This document shows, one piece after another, positions 10,981 through 21,366 of a DNA stretch of 64,000 nt. Each line of letters begins with the position of its first letter. The first letter of the stretch is position 1. The notes beneath the pieces are model-generated. The model was not told the origin of the DNA. It saw only the letters and a program-made list of their open reading frames with translations, and searched no databases. Location of the stretch: the NCBI GenBank assembly GCA_034509425.1, contig JAVTVJ010000220.1:868001-932000 (forward strand), in the 5' to 3' direction. The DNA comes from Eopsaltria australis (lineage: Eukaryota; Chordata; Aves; Passeriformes; Petroicidae). Position numbers and translations under genes: made by a program.

Positions 10981-11844
10981 CTGGGGCAAACAGAACGTGT
11001 GGGGCTTAGAAACAACTGCAGGGGTGGAGGTTTTGTCCTTGATAAAACCAAAGTACACCTTGTGCTGTCCTGCAACAGGAAATGTACTAAATAGTTTTAG
11101 TAGTAATGAAAAATAATAGTAGTAATCTTGCAGTCGTTGGCTTTAAAGTAATATTGAGGCAGTGATCTCCATCCATAAGTTGAAATCTAAGGATAGAGTA
11201 GGTTGGAGGAGTGATGACTATTGTGTAATTATTATAAAAGTTGGGAAATGCAGTTTTTAGGTTCTTGGAAAGAACAGAATGCTCCCTTCTGCGTGGCTGT
11301 TACAATAGCTACTTTCATTATGTTATGACAAAAACATATGTGCAAAATTAATGATGCATGCTGCTAATATTAGATGACTACAACAATCTCTCTCCATTTC
11401 ACTTTCCAGTCTTAAACTGGATAAATGATCAGTTAGTAGGATTTTTGCCTGACTAAGGAATAGTAAAGAGCAAGTGAGATTTATCGCATAGCTGAAGGTG
11501 CACTTCATTTGCATTTTATTAACTGAACTGTCTGATTAAAAGTCAGTTTCAGGAGCGTGTGTAAGAGAGAATATTATATGCATGAGGAAGTGGGTTGCTG
11601 TAGAAACTCAAACTCTGCAGCTCTATCTACACCAAAGGCATCCTGAGTCATAACTGCCACCAGTTTAGTCAGCCCAGCTTGGTAGGAGTAAACGGTGCCC
11701 TTTTATATCTATATCCAGTTCTGCACTCCTTTTCCCCCAGGTCAGGAGAGCCAAGCAGCAGCTCTGTTGCCTTCTTACTGTCCCAAAACCCTGGAGAGAT
11801 GAAGCTGGGACAGGTATAATGATACAAGAACTCAGCAGCAGTGC

Positions 11845-11901
11845 AGAATCCTCATCACTGCCTAAGTTCTTCTCCAGTGTAGCTTCTGAGCCCCACAGGA
11901 G
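11845..11901 (-). pseudogene. MYH16: Possible MYH16 remnant: end of motor (AG.L..LEELRD region)
   Basis: After an acceptor-like ATATTTCAG, the minus strand reads VGLRSYTGEELRQ followed by two stops. This resembles the end of the converter region (AGLLGLLEEMRDEKL) and sits where that exon should be, between the upper 50 kDa and neck exons. The match is short and has only about six identities, so it is a candidate only. Confidence 0.35.
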
Positions 11902-14900
11902 CTGAAATATTGCTGTAAGGAAGCCTGTGGATATTCCTACCTGTGAAAGTTCTTGGAAGAAGCAGAAGCAATGGAAGCATGCATTTCTACCCTCTCCCTC
12001 TGTGATTTCCCACCAGGGACAGGATCCCTGCACAGGATGAAGACCTTTGACATCTGCAAGTGGAAGATGTGTGTTCAGTAATGGTGTTGGAATTCAAACA
12101 ATACAAGTAACTGCCTATTCATAGCACATTTGTTTGCTGTTCACTGCTTTCCATTACTTGCCCTCCCGCTTTATTATATGTGTCATAGGTGAAAACTCAT
12201 GTTGCTCTTCCCCCTCTGCAATTCCCTGTTTCCGTGGTTATGCTGCCAAAACAAAGGGTCGCAGGAGGCAATGCAGCTCAATAAAAAATGGTGCCGATTT
12301 GTCTAGTTGCAGGTTGAGTATTTCCTAATTCTTTGTGCTTCTCTCAGAAAATGAGAGGTTTATTAGACATCCTGTCTCTGGCCCTGGCGCTTGGAAGTGT
12401 CTCTCAGCCTGACATTCCCTTGGGCACAAGGTAACCCTTGAAGGGATGACCCAACCTCTTTCATTCCTGGAAGAGGATCTGCTCAGCCAGCCCCGGCTTG
12501 TGCAGGAGGCTCTGTGTGCTTTGCCTGAGGATTGCTGTACCAGACTGTTTGAATCCATTTGGAACAATGCAGGGATGTGCTGTGCAAAGCAGCCCTCAGT
12601 TAATCCAGCTGCTCCTGGAATGAGACGAAGAGGAGTGGAGTGTAAGAACTAACAGGAGTTACCAAGGCTGGAGAGAGAAAACCTTCTGGTTTATAAAGTC
12701 ATTTGCATTTCCCAACTGGAATCATAGCCCCATATCAACTGACATCAGCTTTGGATACACAGAAAAGTAACACAAGCATTTTCCTGTAAAGTATTTCCCA
12801 TCTTCATTTGTGACTTTCAAGGCAAAATACTAACAGGATTCTTTGGAGCTTTCCTGTCCTGTTTCTAGCACTCCTGAGAGTTACTGGAAGTGCTGTGACA
12901 GCAGCCTCAGGAAAAAACATCACATCCTCCGGGTGCTGGACTGCATCTCAAGAGTCAATCTCCCCTTTTATGCTGCTTTATCAGTTTAGCAAAGCCCAAG
13001 ATGGAATTCCACAAGCAGGGAGTAGATGTAAGATGCAACCCTGTCCATTTGATAGCTCAAAATCTGAAAAGCAGTTACCCTGTCTCTCCCGTTCCCCTCT
13101 CCGCAGCAAAGTGCTGGGCTGAGCTGATGACAGTCCTGGTAGGCAGCGGGTTTTTCTGGTTGATCGAAACCTGACATTTGTCTGGGCAGCAGAAGGCCAC
13201 TGACTGCCAGGGGGGGATTATGTAGCCTGTCATTAATCCAGGGCTGCACTCACGCTTCCATCTGTGCAGGAATGTTTCTGGAGCAGCGCTCACGGTGCCT
13301 TCCCGGAGCGCACGAACGCTGCGCACACCGTCTGCCTCTTGTGCTGCAGGGGCAGAAATTTCAAGGTCAGAGCAAGATTGTCTTTCAGCACGGAAGAGAA
13401 GGATACAGGGGCAGACACAGGCTGTTACCTGGATGAAGGGAGTGTTACAGTGACGGGCTTTATCCTTTCCACAAAAGAACGGTGGGGAAGCGCTGGGCGC
13501 CAGAACCGGTGACATTTGCATGCCAACACATCGAGCTGACAGAATTGATTGTACCCTGATGTTCACTCTACCTGCAGCTTCCTCTGCTTTAAGGAGGATC
13601 CAGAGCAGGACACACTGGATTTCTGGAGCAAATCCACCACTGCTTGGTGGGATCCTTGTTCTTCTGTTACCACCCTGTGATGCTGTGTCACACCTGGAAA
13701 GGAGCAGGGGAGGAAAGGCATGACTGGTTCAGATACAGCAAGAGAACAGCCTGCTAGTGCATGAGAAAGCAGATTTATGATTGCTAACCTGTGCAGAGAG
13801 AGGGAGAAATCCTCCCTGTGGGTACAGGGAAAGGAAATGAGTTAATGCTGGCATGGGAATAGCATTAAAGCAATCCTTAGAGTCTCAGTCCTCACAGGGG
13901 GTCCTTTCCATGGAAAACCCATTTGCCCTGAATAAATGATTCTGCAGCACTGTCAAAGGAAAGCATGTTGTGGAGAGTTTATATTTTTACCTTTTGGGCT
14001 CATACTTTGATACACTGACAGAGAGGACAATGTGGCTTATAGGCTGCTATAACCAAGCACAATCAGAACGTATTTTGGCACAGTCACTTTCAAAAATGTC
14101 ACTTTCAAAAACCTGCTTGATAGCAAAGAAAGGAAATAGTTGCTGAGTGTAAAAAAAGATAGACCAAAGGGCCTGTGATTCATGCTCTGATCATGTTCTG
14201 TCAGTGTGTCTGTGCAGTGGAGTATGTGAATAACTGGTGGAGTTTGATAATATGCTTAAATACTGTTCCTGCTGCTAAGCATTAGCATGGCTGTGTGACA
14301 GCACAGCAGAGAGGCGAGGCACAGCCACCAGGAAAGGCGAGACAGGCTGCAGTGAGCTGCAGGGCTCTGGCTCTTCAGCAACACGCAAGCAAGGGAAGCA
14401 AAAATTGATTTAATCTGTGGTTGATGTGCCTTTTAGGTAGCTTTCCTGTAGCTCCGTGTTACTAGAAACATGCCATGAGTTTTTAGGGGTTTGTACCTTT
14501 TCAGAGTATCTGTAAGGATTATATTTTTAATCAAAGCCAGTGGCAACATGTTGAGGAGTCATGGAACAGCCTTGCTGTTTTTGTGTGTTAAAAGGCTCAA
14601 TTGTGGCATCACTGGTCCGATATAATCAGTGTTTTCAGCTAATTGTCACTGGAAAGGATTTCTGAAATGCACATTTCTGTATGACAGAGCCACCTCTGCC
14701 TTTATGGCAACAGGGACACGTTAATTTGGGACAAGCTTGTGCTTTTCCCAGTGTTGCTGTACATGAAAAGCCTATGGAAGTTTGGGGTGATCTATTCATG
14801 CAGAGGGCTTGGGCTCATCTCTGATTTTGCTAAGAGCATGTTCCAGCTTACACAGGGGCATGGCAGAAACAGAGTTGCTCTGCACTGGCTGTGCTGATGT

Positions 14901-15589
14901 TCCCCTTCTCCTCCCTTGGGCTTGAGGAGGTTGGGTGATTTGCCCAGAGGCTGTTACAGTGACAGCCTTTGGTGGCCATCAGTGACCTGCTGGCCAAATC
15001 CTCCATCCTGGCACTGTGATGCTGAGAGGATGCACTTCCACTCCAGCTTGTTCCCTGCTTTTCCCCTGGGCCTGGTGATGACCCCTCTGAAACTCTCCAG
15101 ACTGCAGAGCCATGAGCTGAGTAACTTTGTCAGCCACTGTTGGAGGGAAGGTGAAGGTGTTAATCTAAATAACAGGGAGGAAATCCCTCATTGTCCCCAT
15201 TCCCTTGCTGCATGCTCAGCAAAATGGTTGCAGACCAGCCCTACTGGGGACAAACTGGGAAGGACAGAAGGGTTGCAGCTCTCAGCTCCATCCCTTCACA
15301 CTCACACAGAGTTCAGCAGGGCTGGCTGGAGCAGAGCAATGATACACACCTCAAACAAGGATCTGCTGGCCCTGGGGTCCTGTAAGCTCTGCAGGGTCTG
15401 TTCCTGTGCCCCACCACAGCTCCAAACTCACCAGCAAGGCAGGGCTGTTGGACAAAGCAGGATCAAGTCCTCAGCTGACAGCTCAGCCATCTGCTAGGCC
15501 CGCTGCCCTGTGGCAGCTGTGGATGCCAGCTCTGACTCTCAGTAGCACATCTGTTCATTTTTAAAAAAAAATCAGTGTTGTTTAAGGTC

Positions 15590-15827
15590 ATTCTATATTC
15601 CCCAGAAAGGAGAGCCTGGTTTTAGCAGCTTTTCCCATCTCAGTGAACTGGCTGAGCTCGTAGCACACTGGCTTTGTCCTGGTTTGTGTTACCAAGCATG
15701 AGATCTCAACCCAGGTCCATGTTGTCCACCTCTGCTTGCTCCTCCTTGGCTTCTGCTTGAATTTCTCCATGACATCCATAGTCAGAGATCTCTTCTTCTG
15801 GACCAGAGCCCAGGACTTCAAAGGACA
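15590..15827 (-). pseudogene. MYH16: MYH16 remnant: motor-domain exon (upper 50 kDa region)
   Basis: An acceptor (CTTCTGCCCAG) at 15828 opens a segment reading EVLGSGPEEEISDYG in one frame, MEKFKQK in the next and KEEQAEVDNMD back in the first. Together these correspond to the family stretch DILGFTPEEKISIYKLTG...MKFKQKQREEQAE (around residues 350-410). The frame changes show small insertions or deletions. In-frame stops appear further on, where a weaker match to DKVSHL and the following residues continues. This is a clear disabled copy of a conserved exon. Confidence 0.8.
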
Positions 15828-18800
15828 CTGGGCAGAAGGGACACAGACCCCCACAAGGGAATTCTTAATCTGCACCATAAGCTGGAAGCCAGGCCATGGT
15901 GTCAAACATCTAAAATAATTTTCCATCCCACTGAGATTTGAGCAGCCAGGTCCCATCAGACCAGCACTGTGCTTTGCTCTCCCATCCTGCCTGGAGCAGG
16001 GAGAGTGCACAGCTCCAAACACGCCAGAGAATCTTGCAGTGTGTTACTTGTGAGCCATGATTTGGGACTGCCTGTCTTTGTGGGCTATGAAAATCGTATC
16101 TGCTTTGTACAAAAGGCTTGTTTGCAATGTATAAATCCTGGGAGCTGTAAAATACCAACAGCTGCTGGAAAGGGCACTGGAAGTTCAGCAGCTGGAGACT
16201 GTTTGATCTCTCTGTAGCTCAAGTCCTGCTTATAATAATAGTCTCAGAAGCCAGCAGATATTCCCAATAAGCTCTGCTCAGCAACAGATACTCTTCAAAA
16301 TGATATTAAAAAGGAAAATACGTGTCAAAACTAGACAAAGGGTCAAGTCTTCTCCTCACTAAAGCTGCTCCTTGAGATTACACATGTATGCGAGATGAGC
16401 AGGTTTTAACCCGTGGTCTCTGTCACAGCTTTCAGATCTGTCAGTTTGCAGGCTTCAAACAAACCCTGTTACAGCTCGTCTGAAGTCCTACAAACCCCGG
16501 GCCACTGAATGTTAACCAGACACTCCTACATCACGCTCATTTGCTCTGCAGCAGATATTTTATCTTCAGGATTCAGCTCACAGACAACTGAACAAATCTT
16601 CAGGCTGTCCCAGCTGCTCCTCAGTTGCTTATTTATCCTCAAGTTGAAGAAGCTGAATTTTATTCCTCCAGGAAGCTCCAGCCACGGGGGCAGCATCCTG
16701 TTTGCTGTATTTCCACTTTCACTGATCTTCCTCCAGGCTTCCAGTGAGAAGGGGCTGTTCCCCACTTTCTGTGCTTTTTGCTGTGACCACACCTTGATGC
16801 ATCCAGTGCCAAAAAGGAGGATTGAGCACGAGCAGAAGTTTCTGCAGCAAGAGGCAGACCAAGAGGTGATTACACAATTGCCACCCGTCCAAACAAAGCA
16901 TAACAAGCAGGTTTTGGACTGGAGACTGAGTGTTCTTCTAGGTTTCCATTCCTGAGCACGTTTTGAGTGTTTCACCAAAAAAAAAGCCCTTTGTGGGATG
17001 AGTTGCTCAGGCTTCCCAGGAGATTTTGCCATAGCAGCCATGCTGAAATAAGTAGGATTGAGCACCCAAAGAGTATTGAAAAGCTTGTCCTGGCTGTCTT
17101 CCCTGTCCTGAGGAGATGCAAGCAATTAGCATGAAGCAGCTCAGCACTTCAATTTGAAAATGATCATTTTTACCTTCATGGCAGCCCTGCCAGATCAAGG
17201 GGGAGCTCACCATGCATTGATCAAGATAAGGGAAGACAGATTTCCTTTCTCACTCTGGGCTGCCTAAGGAAAAGTCACTTGCAATCCTCTTCTTCCTGGG
17301 TAATTAGTAACAACCCCCCACTGCAGAGAACCTGTTTCAATCTCTGACCAAGTACAGTTCTGGTGAGTAGGATTTTGATCCTAGAAAGAAAGGATTGAGC
17401 AGGGATGTGAGCATTAAAGGCAGTGAATAACACACACAAAGTGCTGTACCAGTGAGTTCAAGGAAGAAATTATAACATCTCTTGGCTCTTTCCTGGGAAA
17501 TGACAGTGACTTCTCCAGACATGGAACACAGAGGGGAACATCTCCAGATGTCTCCAGCAGCCAGAGATTGAAAAGTCACAGCCCTATGGATGTCAGTGAG
17601 AATTTTGCTTTTGATATCAGTGAGAGCAGTATTTCACCACTATCCTTTGGAAGTCCTGTGAGTGCAGCAAGAACCACAGCATCCTTCAGTGATGCTCCCA
17701 GAGCATGCCTTTAACATTCACAACATTCCCACTGGCACAAGTTTTAGTACACATGTTTGAGCAGAAAGTGAAAGGGAGGCAGAAAATGCCATTGCTTGTC
17801 CAGTTATGTCATTGTTGGGTTCAGGAACATCTTTCTAGAATAACTCATCCTGCTTCTGAGCATCCTCTGGATTGCCAGTGCATGGTTTGTGAGGTTGTCC
17901 TGTGAATTGTGTCCTTACAGTGCCCTTTGTTTCAGGGAAGAGCTCTGGAGAAGGTGATTTGTACCCTATAATCACTGTCCATGCCTTCTGCCAGGCTCTA
18001 ACACAGTTTGGCTTTTGGTCTCCACAAAACCCATCCTCCTCTAGACCTCACTGCATCAATTCACTCCAAAATCCCCTGAGGGATCCCAAATCACCAGGAG
18101 CTCCTGCCTGGGCATTTTCATCCTTCCCTCTCAGCTGGAGTCTTTTCTCCTACAGCCCTGCTGTGAGCTGCATCCTGTGAGTTCTTCAGGCAAGTTTAGG
18201 TTGACTCAAACCACCTTTATTGCCAATTTTGGGTTAGTCCAAGTGACTTTTGGGAGGACTCACAATCCCTTCTGCCCACACAGCTCCAGCCAAGGTGCAG
18301 GAGGACCTTGGCCAGTGCTGCTGCCTGCCCAGAAAGGTCTGGCCATGCCAGGCTGGAGGAGAAGGCTGAAACCTGCCAGGAAACAACCTCAACTTGCCTT
18401 GGCCTTGAACTGTCCACAGAGGCAAATCCAACATATGGCTGCTGGGTGTGCTGCAAATCTGGGATGAGTTGAAAGTCGGAGGGATGCAGACAATCCCACA
18501 TTAAAGAATGACTGGTCCATATGTTTCCTTTTTCTGTGTGTTGAAGGGCTTTAGTCAGGAAATGTGGTGGGGTCTTTTCACCTTGAGAGCTGGGATTTGT
18601 GGCTCTCAGTTTAGTGTTGGATGCACATGTGCAAGCACAGAACAATGCACCTTCCCTGCAGAGCTATTTTTAGGGTCTTGGTTGCAAGACAATTACAGAG
18701 TTGTGCTGATGAGTGTTAGTAATGGTTGCAATATAATCGTGGAGTGAAAAGTGTGCAGCTTTTGGGGGAGGCATCGTGTCCTTTTTGAGTGCACAGAGTC

Positions 18801-19771
18801 TCACAGGCAAGTAAAGAAAAAGGAAATGAATTTGTCATCATCTAAAACATGTAACTTCACTGGAGAAGAAGAGACAGAGTTCGGTTTCATTTACAGCACT
18901 GCAGATCCCTCCAGTTCACAGAATTCATTTCAGATTTGCTCGCGTCTGATTTAATCAAAACAGGGTCCATTCAACGCAAGAAAAAATCCAAAGTGAGGTT
19001 AATACAGAGAATTATCTGCTTACTTACAGCTCCCAGTGTTAGCCCCAGCCAGCCTCCCTGTGCCACCACAGTGAATTCAGATAAATTTGCCCTGGATGAG
19101 AAAATAAAAGATGAGTCTGTTAATCAAGATTGCAATATCTGTAGGAAAACAGAAAGTAGCTGAGAGGTTCTGAGTGTTCATCAGGGACAGACAGCGTTGC
19201 CTGTAGGGGCAAATTTGCAAGTCAGTGAGAGGAAATTTAATCTTTTCAAAGATCAGATCTATAAAAAAAAACCCTCTTTCTTCTTGGATTCTGTATTAGA
19301 GCTTAAAGAAATCCTCCTTTCTCTGCAGCATATGGCAGAAGTATGTAGCACACAGAAACAGGAGTGAGGCTTCAGCTGAAACCCCCAATGTTTTACATGT
19401 TCACTGAGAATTTCAAAATTAAAAATAAACTGCAGAAAATCTGCAAAATAATCTGAAAAAAAATTCTGTAAAATTAAAAATAATCTGCATTTTGAATCTT
19501 TGCAGCAGTGATCAGTTGAAAGGGCATTGATTCGAGGGGTTGTCCAAAACCATTTTTTTATTTGACGTATCAAAAGTTGACATCTAAAAATAGGAAGGCA
19601 AAATGAAAGTGACAAACTCAGTTCAAGAAAATAGGAACCATTAATGCTCAGTGGGAAGTGTTAGTAAATATAAATTAACTTTACTGCTTGAGGAAGCGTT
19701 TTGAGATAGTTTTGGGTTTATTTTTTTTCTGAGGGGAGATCAAGAGTGACCTACCAGTGAAGGGCTGCTGC

Positions 19772-19867
19772 TTACAAATGGAAGGAATTGTTCTTCCTCC
19801 TATTTTTAGCATTTTTAAGGGTCTCCAGAAGAGGATTCATCTGGATGATTTGATCTTCCTGGGATTC
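19772..19867 (-). pseudogene. MYH16: MYH16 remnant: motor-domain exon with the [10 protein letters not shown] block
   Basis: After an acceptor-like GGTTTGTGCAG, the minus strand reads ESQEDQIIQMNPLLETLKNA and then KNRRKNNS. This matches the conserved motor block [27 protein letters not shown] (around residues 210-245). The end of the match coincides with the usual exon boundary before GKFIRIHFG. The family residues F, G and T of the EAFGNAKT stretch are replaced by T, L, K and N, in the ATP-site switch I neighbourhood. No stop falls inside this exon. It anchors the colinear order of the locus. Confidence 0.8.
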
Positions 19868-20459
19868 CTGCACAAACCAGCAGGATGCTCAATGCTGAAG
19901 CCTTGGGCTTTGAGCACAACGACCCTTCACCATCCCAACCAAGCCGGGAATGGATTTTCTGTCAGTCAGCTCCCAGGAAAAGCTGAATTCCCGCTGTGAG
20001 CAGGAATTCCATTCAGGTTCAGCCCTGCCAGAGGCTCTCCACAGGGGTCCAGCCCTGTGGATTTGGGGCAGGTGGGAGTCTGGCTAATCCCGGTTCCAAG
20101 GAGGAACACCAAATGCAGGGTTTAGTACTCCAGTGCTCTAGGAAAGAGGGTTTGGGGTATTCTAGGATTGAGACACCCACGGGGAACTGTCGGGCAAGGC
20201 TGGGATCTGCAGGCAGAAAGCAGGGAAAGAGGAATGAGATGAGGTTTGTTGCTTGGAGTAGGAGGAAGGTTATTCCAAGGATAGAGGGCAGCATAAGACA
20301 GGCTAGGAATGCGTGTGGGATAGGGAGAGCCTGGGGGGAGAAGTTGTGGAGGAGGAAACAGGCGCGCAGGGACAAGCTGGGACTCGACAATCCAGAGGTC
20401 TGGCGGTGAGGAAGCTGGAAGGAGGAATAGGAAACCACCAGAGGAATCCCACAAGTCTT

Positions 20460-20548
20460 GAATAACAGGATTTCTGCTGCTTGGCCAAATGTTGCTGCTA
20501 TTCGTGTCTTTACATTCAGAATTGTTTCACTGACCCCCACAGTGGAGT
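20460..20548 (-). pseudogene. MYH16: MYH16 remnant: ATP-binding P-loop exon, motif destroyed
   Basis: A strong acceptor (CCTGTCCCCTCAG) precedes this segment at the place where muscle myosin genes start the exon for the P-loop GESGAGKT. Read in the expected frame, the first codons give TPLWGSVKQF, then a stop. The threonine, one glycine and the lysine sit at the spacing of the real loop, but the rest is substituted. A second frame keeps N.K..I and a paired alanine at the spacing of the following helix, which suggests a frameshift. The position between the start-codon exon and the LEDQII exon supports the assignment. ATPase activity could not survive this. Confidence 0.45.
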
Positions 20549-20626
20549 CTGAGGGGACAGGAAAAAAAGAAGGAGAAGAACAAAGAAAGAAGAAATAAGA
20601 AAAGGGAAGGGAAAATGGAAATGGAA

Positions 20627-20692
20627 AGAGAGGAGAGGAGAGGAGAGGAGAGGAGAGGAGAGGACAGGACAGGACAGGACAGGACAGGAGAG
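20627..20692. repeat. Pentanucleotide microsatellite (AGAGG)n merging into (ACAGG)n
   Basis: About seven copies of AGAGG are followed by about five copies of ACAGG and then a short return to the first form. The strand is pure purine, then nearly so. It extends a purine-rich block that begins near 20560. On the minus strand this is a pyrimidine tract ending about 80 bases before the putative P-loop exon acceptor. Confidence 0.95.
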
Positions 20693-21136
20693 AGGAGATG
20701 CCATCAGCACGGTGGAATTCTTTCTAGTTGATGCCAAACAACTTTCCTCATTGCTATCACGACAAAAAAAGACTGGGTCTCCCTTCCTAATTATTGATGT
20801 CTCCTTCATTATTTGGATAACCTGCTCTTCACAATATTTTACCCAGATAAAACATTTTTTACTATGCTTTGGTTGTGCAGGTGGCAGGAAATAAAGTGCT
20901 GGGAAATCCCACCTGGCTGAGGATCCCCGAGGCTGCTCTACAGCACTGTTCTCTCAGGAATCTCCACACTCTCTGCAAACACTGTGATTATTCCTCCCAC
21001 TGCTATTCATTCCCATTTCCAGACCACCTGGGAGCCCCCAGAGCTCTGTGTGAGTGTGGATTCATTGCAGACACAGATCAAGATTCCCCCCTGGTTTATA
21101 AATGGGCAAAAAGAAATGCAGCGATTTAATTTGTAG

Positions 21137-21366
21137 TGAGAGCAAAGGATAGCAGAGAACTCAAACATTCTGGTGTTTTGCAGTTTGCTTTTAACAAGAA
21201 AAGCAAACTCTTCACCGAGAAGGAAAAATCTGTCCCAGGGATTGTTCATGGCCTCAGGTTTCTCTTTCTCAGGCAGAGCCAGGAGCTGCATGGGGTCAGT
21301 GCCATCCATGCTCTCTTCCTTATAACCATCAGTCATTTTGGCTTCTCTTTTGGGTAGAAGGTAAAA
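21137..21366 (-). pseudogene. MYH16: MYH16 remnant: start-codon exon (N-terminal residues)
   Basis: An ATG on the minus strand at 21336 opens a frame beginning MTDGYKEESMDG and continuing with ALPEKEKPEAMNNPWD. This resembles the family N-terminal signature (LRKSEKERIEAQNKPFD in skeletal myosins). A good acceptor (TTCTTCTCTTCTAG) ends at 21367, leaving a 30-base untranslated stretch before the ATG. That fits the usual MYH layout, in which the start codon sits in the third exon. The frame stays open for over 100 codons, but similarity fades after about residue 50 and I see no clear donor. This is among the best preserved parts of the locus. Confidence 0.75.

Larger units (their letters stand above)
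462..21366 (-). pseudogene. MYH16: Decayed sarcomeric myosin heavy chain gene (MYH16 remnant), partial
   Basis: At least a dozen separate minus-strand segments translate to pieces of a class II muscle myosin heavy chain. They follow strict protein order from the N-terminus (21.3 kb) through the motor (20.5, 19.8, 15.7 kb), neck (10.9 kb) and rod (9.3, 8.5, 7.6, 5.6, 5.3, 4.8, 4.4, 3.7, 3.0, 1.6, 0.5 kb). Many keep AG acceptors with pyrimidine tracts or GT donors, so this is a decayed multi-exon gene and not a processed copy. Stops and frameshifts occur in several exons and many expected motor exons could not be found, so no functional heavy chain can be made. Muscle myosin heavy chains are about 1,940 residues; the segment here ends near residue 1570, so the last rod exons lie beyond the left edge. 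MYH16 is assigned from its position next to KPNA7 and SMURF1, with the same relative orientation as in human, where MYH16 is also disabled. Another sarcomeric MYH is possible but would not explain the synteny. Confidence 0.85.

Noticed and set aside
16997..17125. Minus-strand DREDSQDKLFN and YFSMAAMAKSPGKPEQL, looking like the myosin exon before and after the P-loop
   Set aside because: It lies between the 19.8 kb (residue 210-245) and 15.7 kb (residue 350-410) exons. A P-loop region here would break the strict colinear order. A better positioned candidate exists at 20.5 kb.
19310..19400. Minus-strand FQLKPHS resembling the myosin stretch FQLKAERSYHIFYQI
   Set aside because: Order would be right, but only four residues match clearly and no splice boundaries were convincing.
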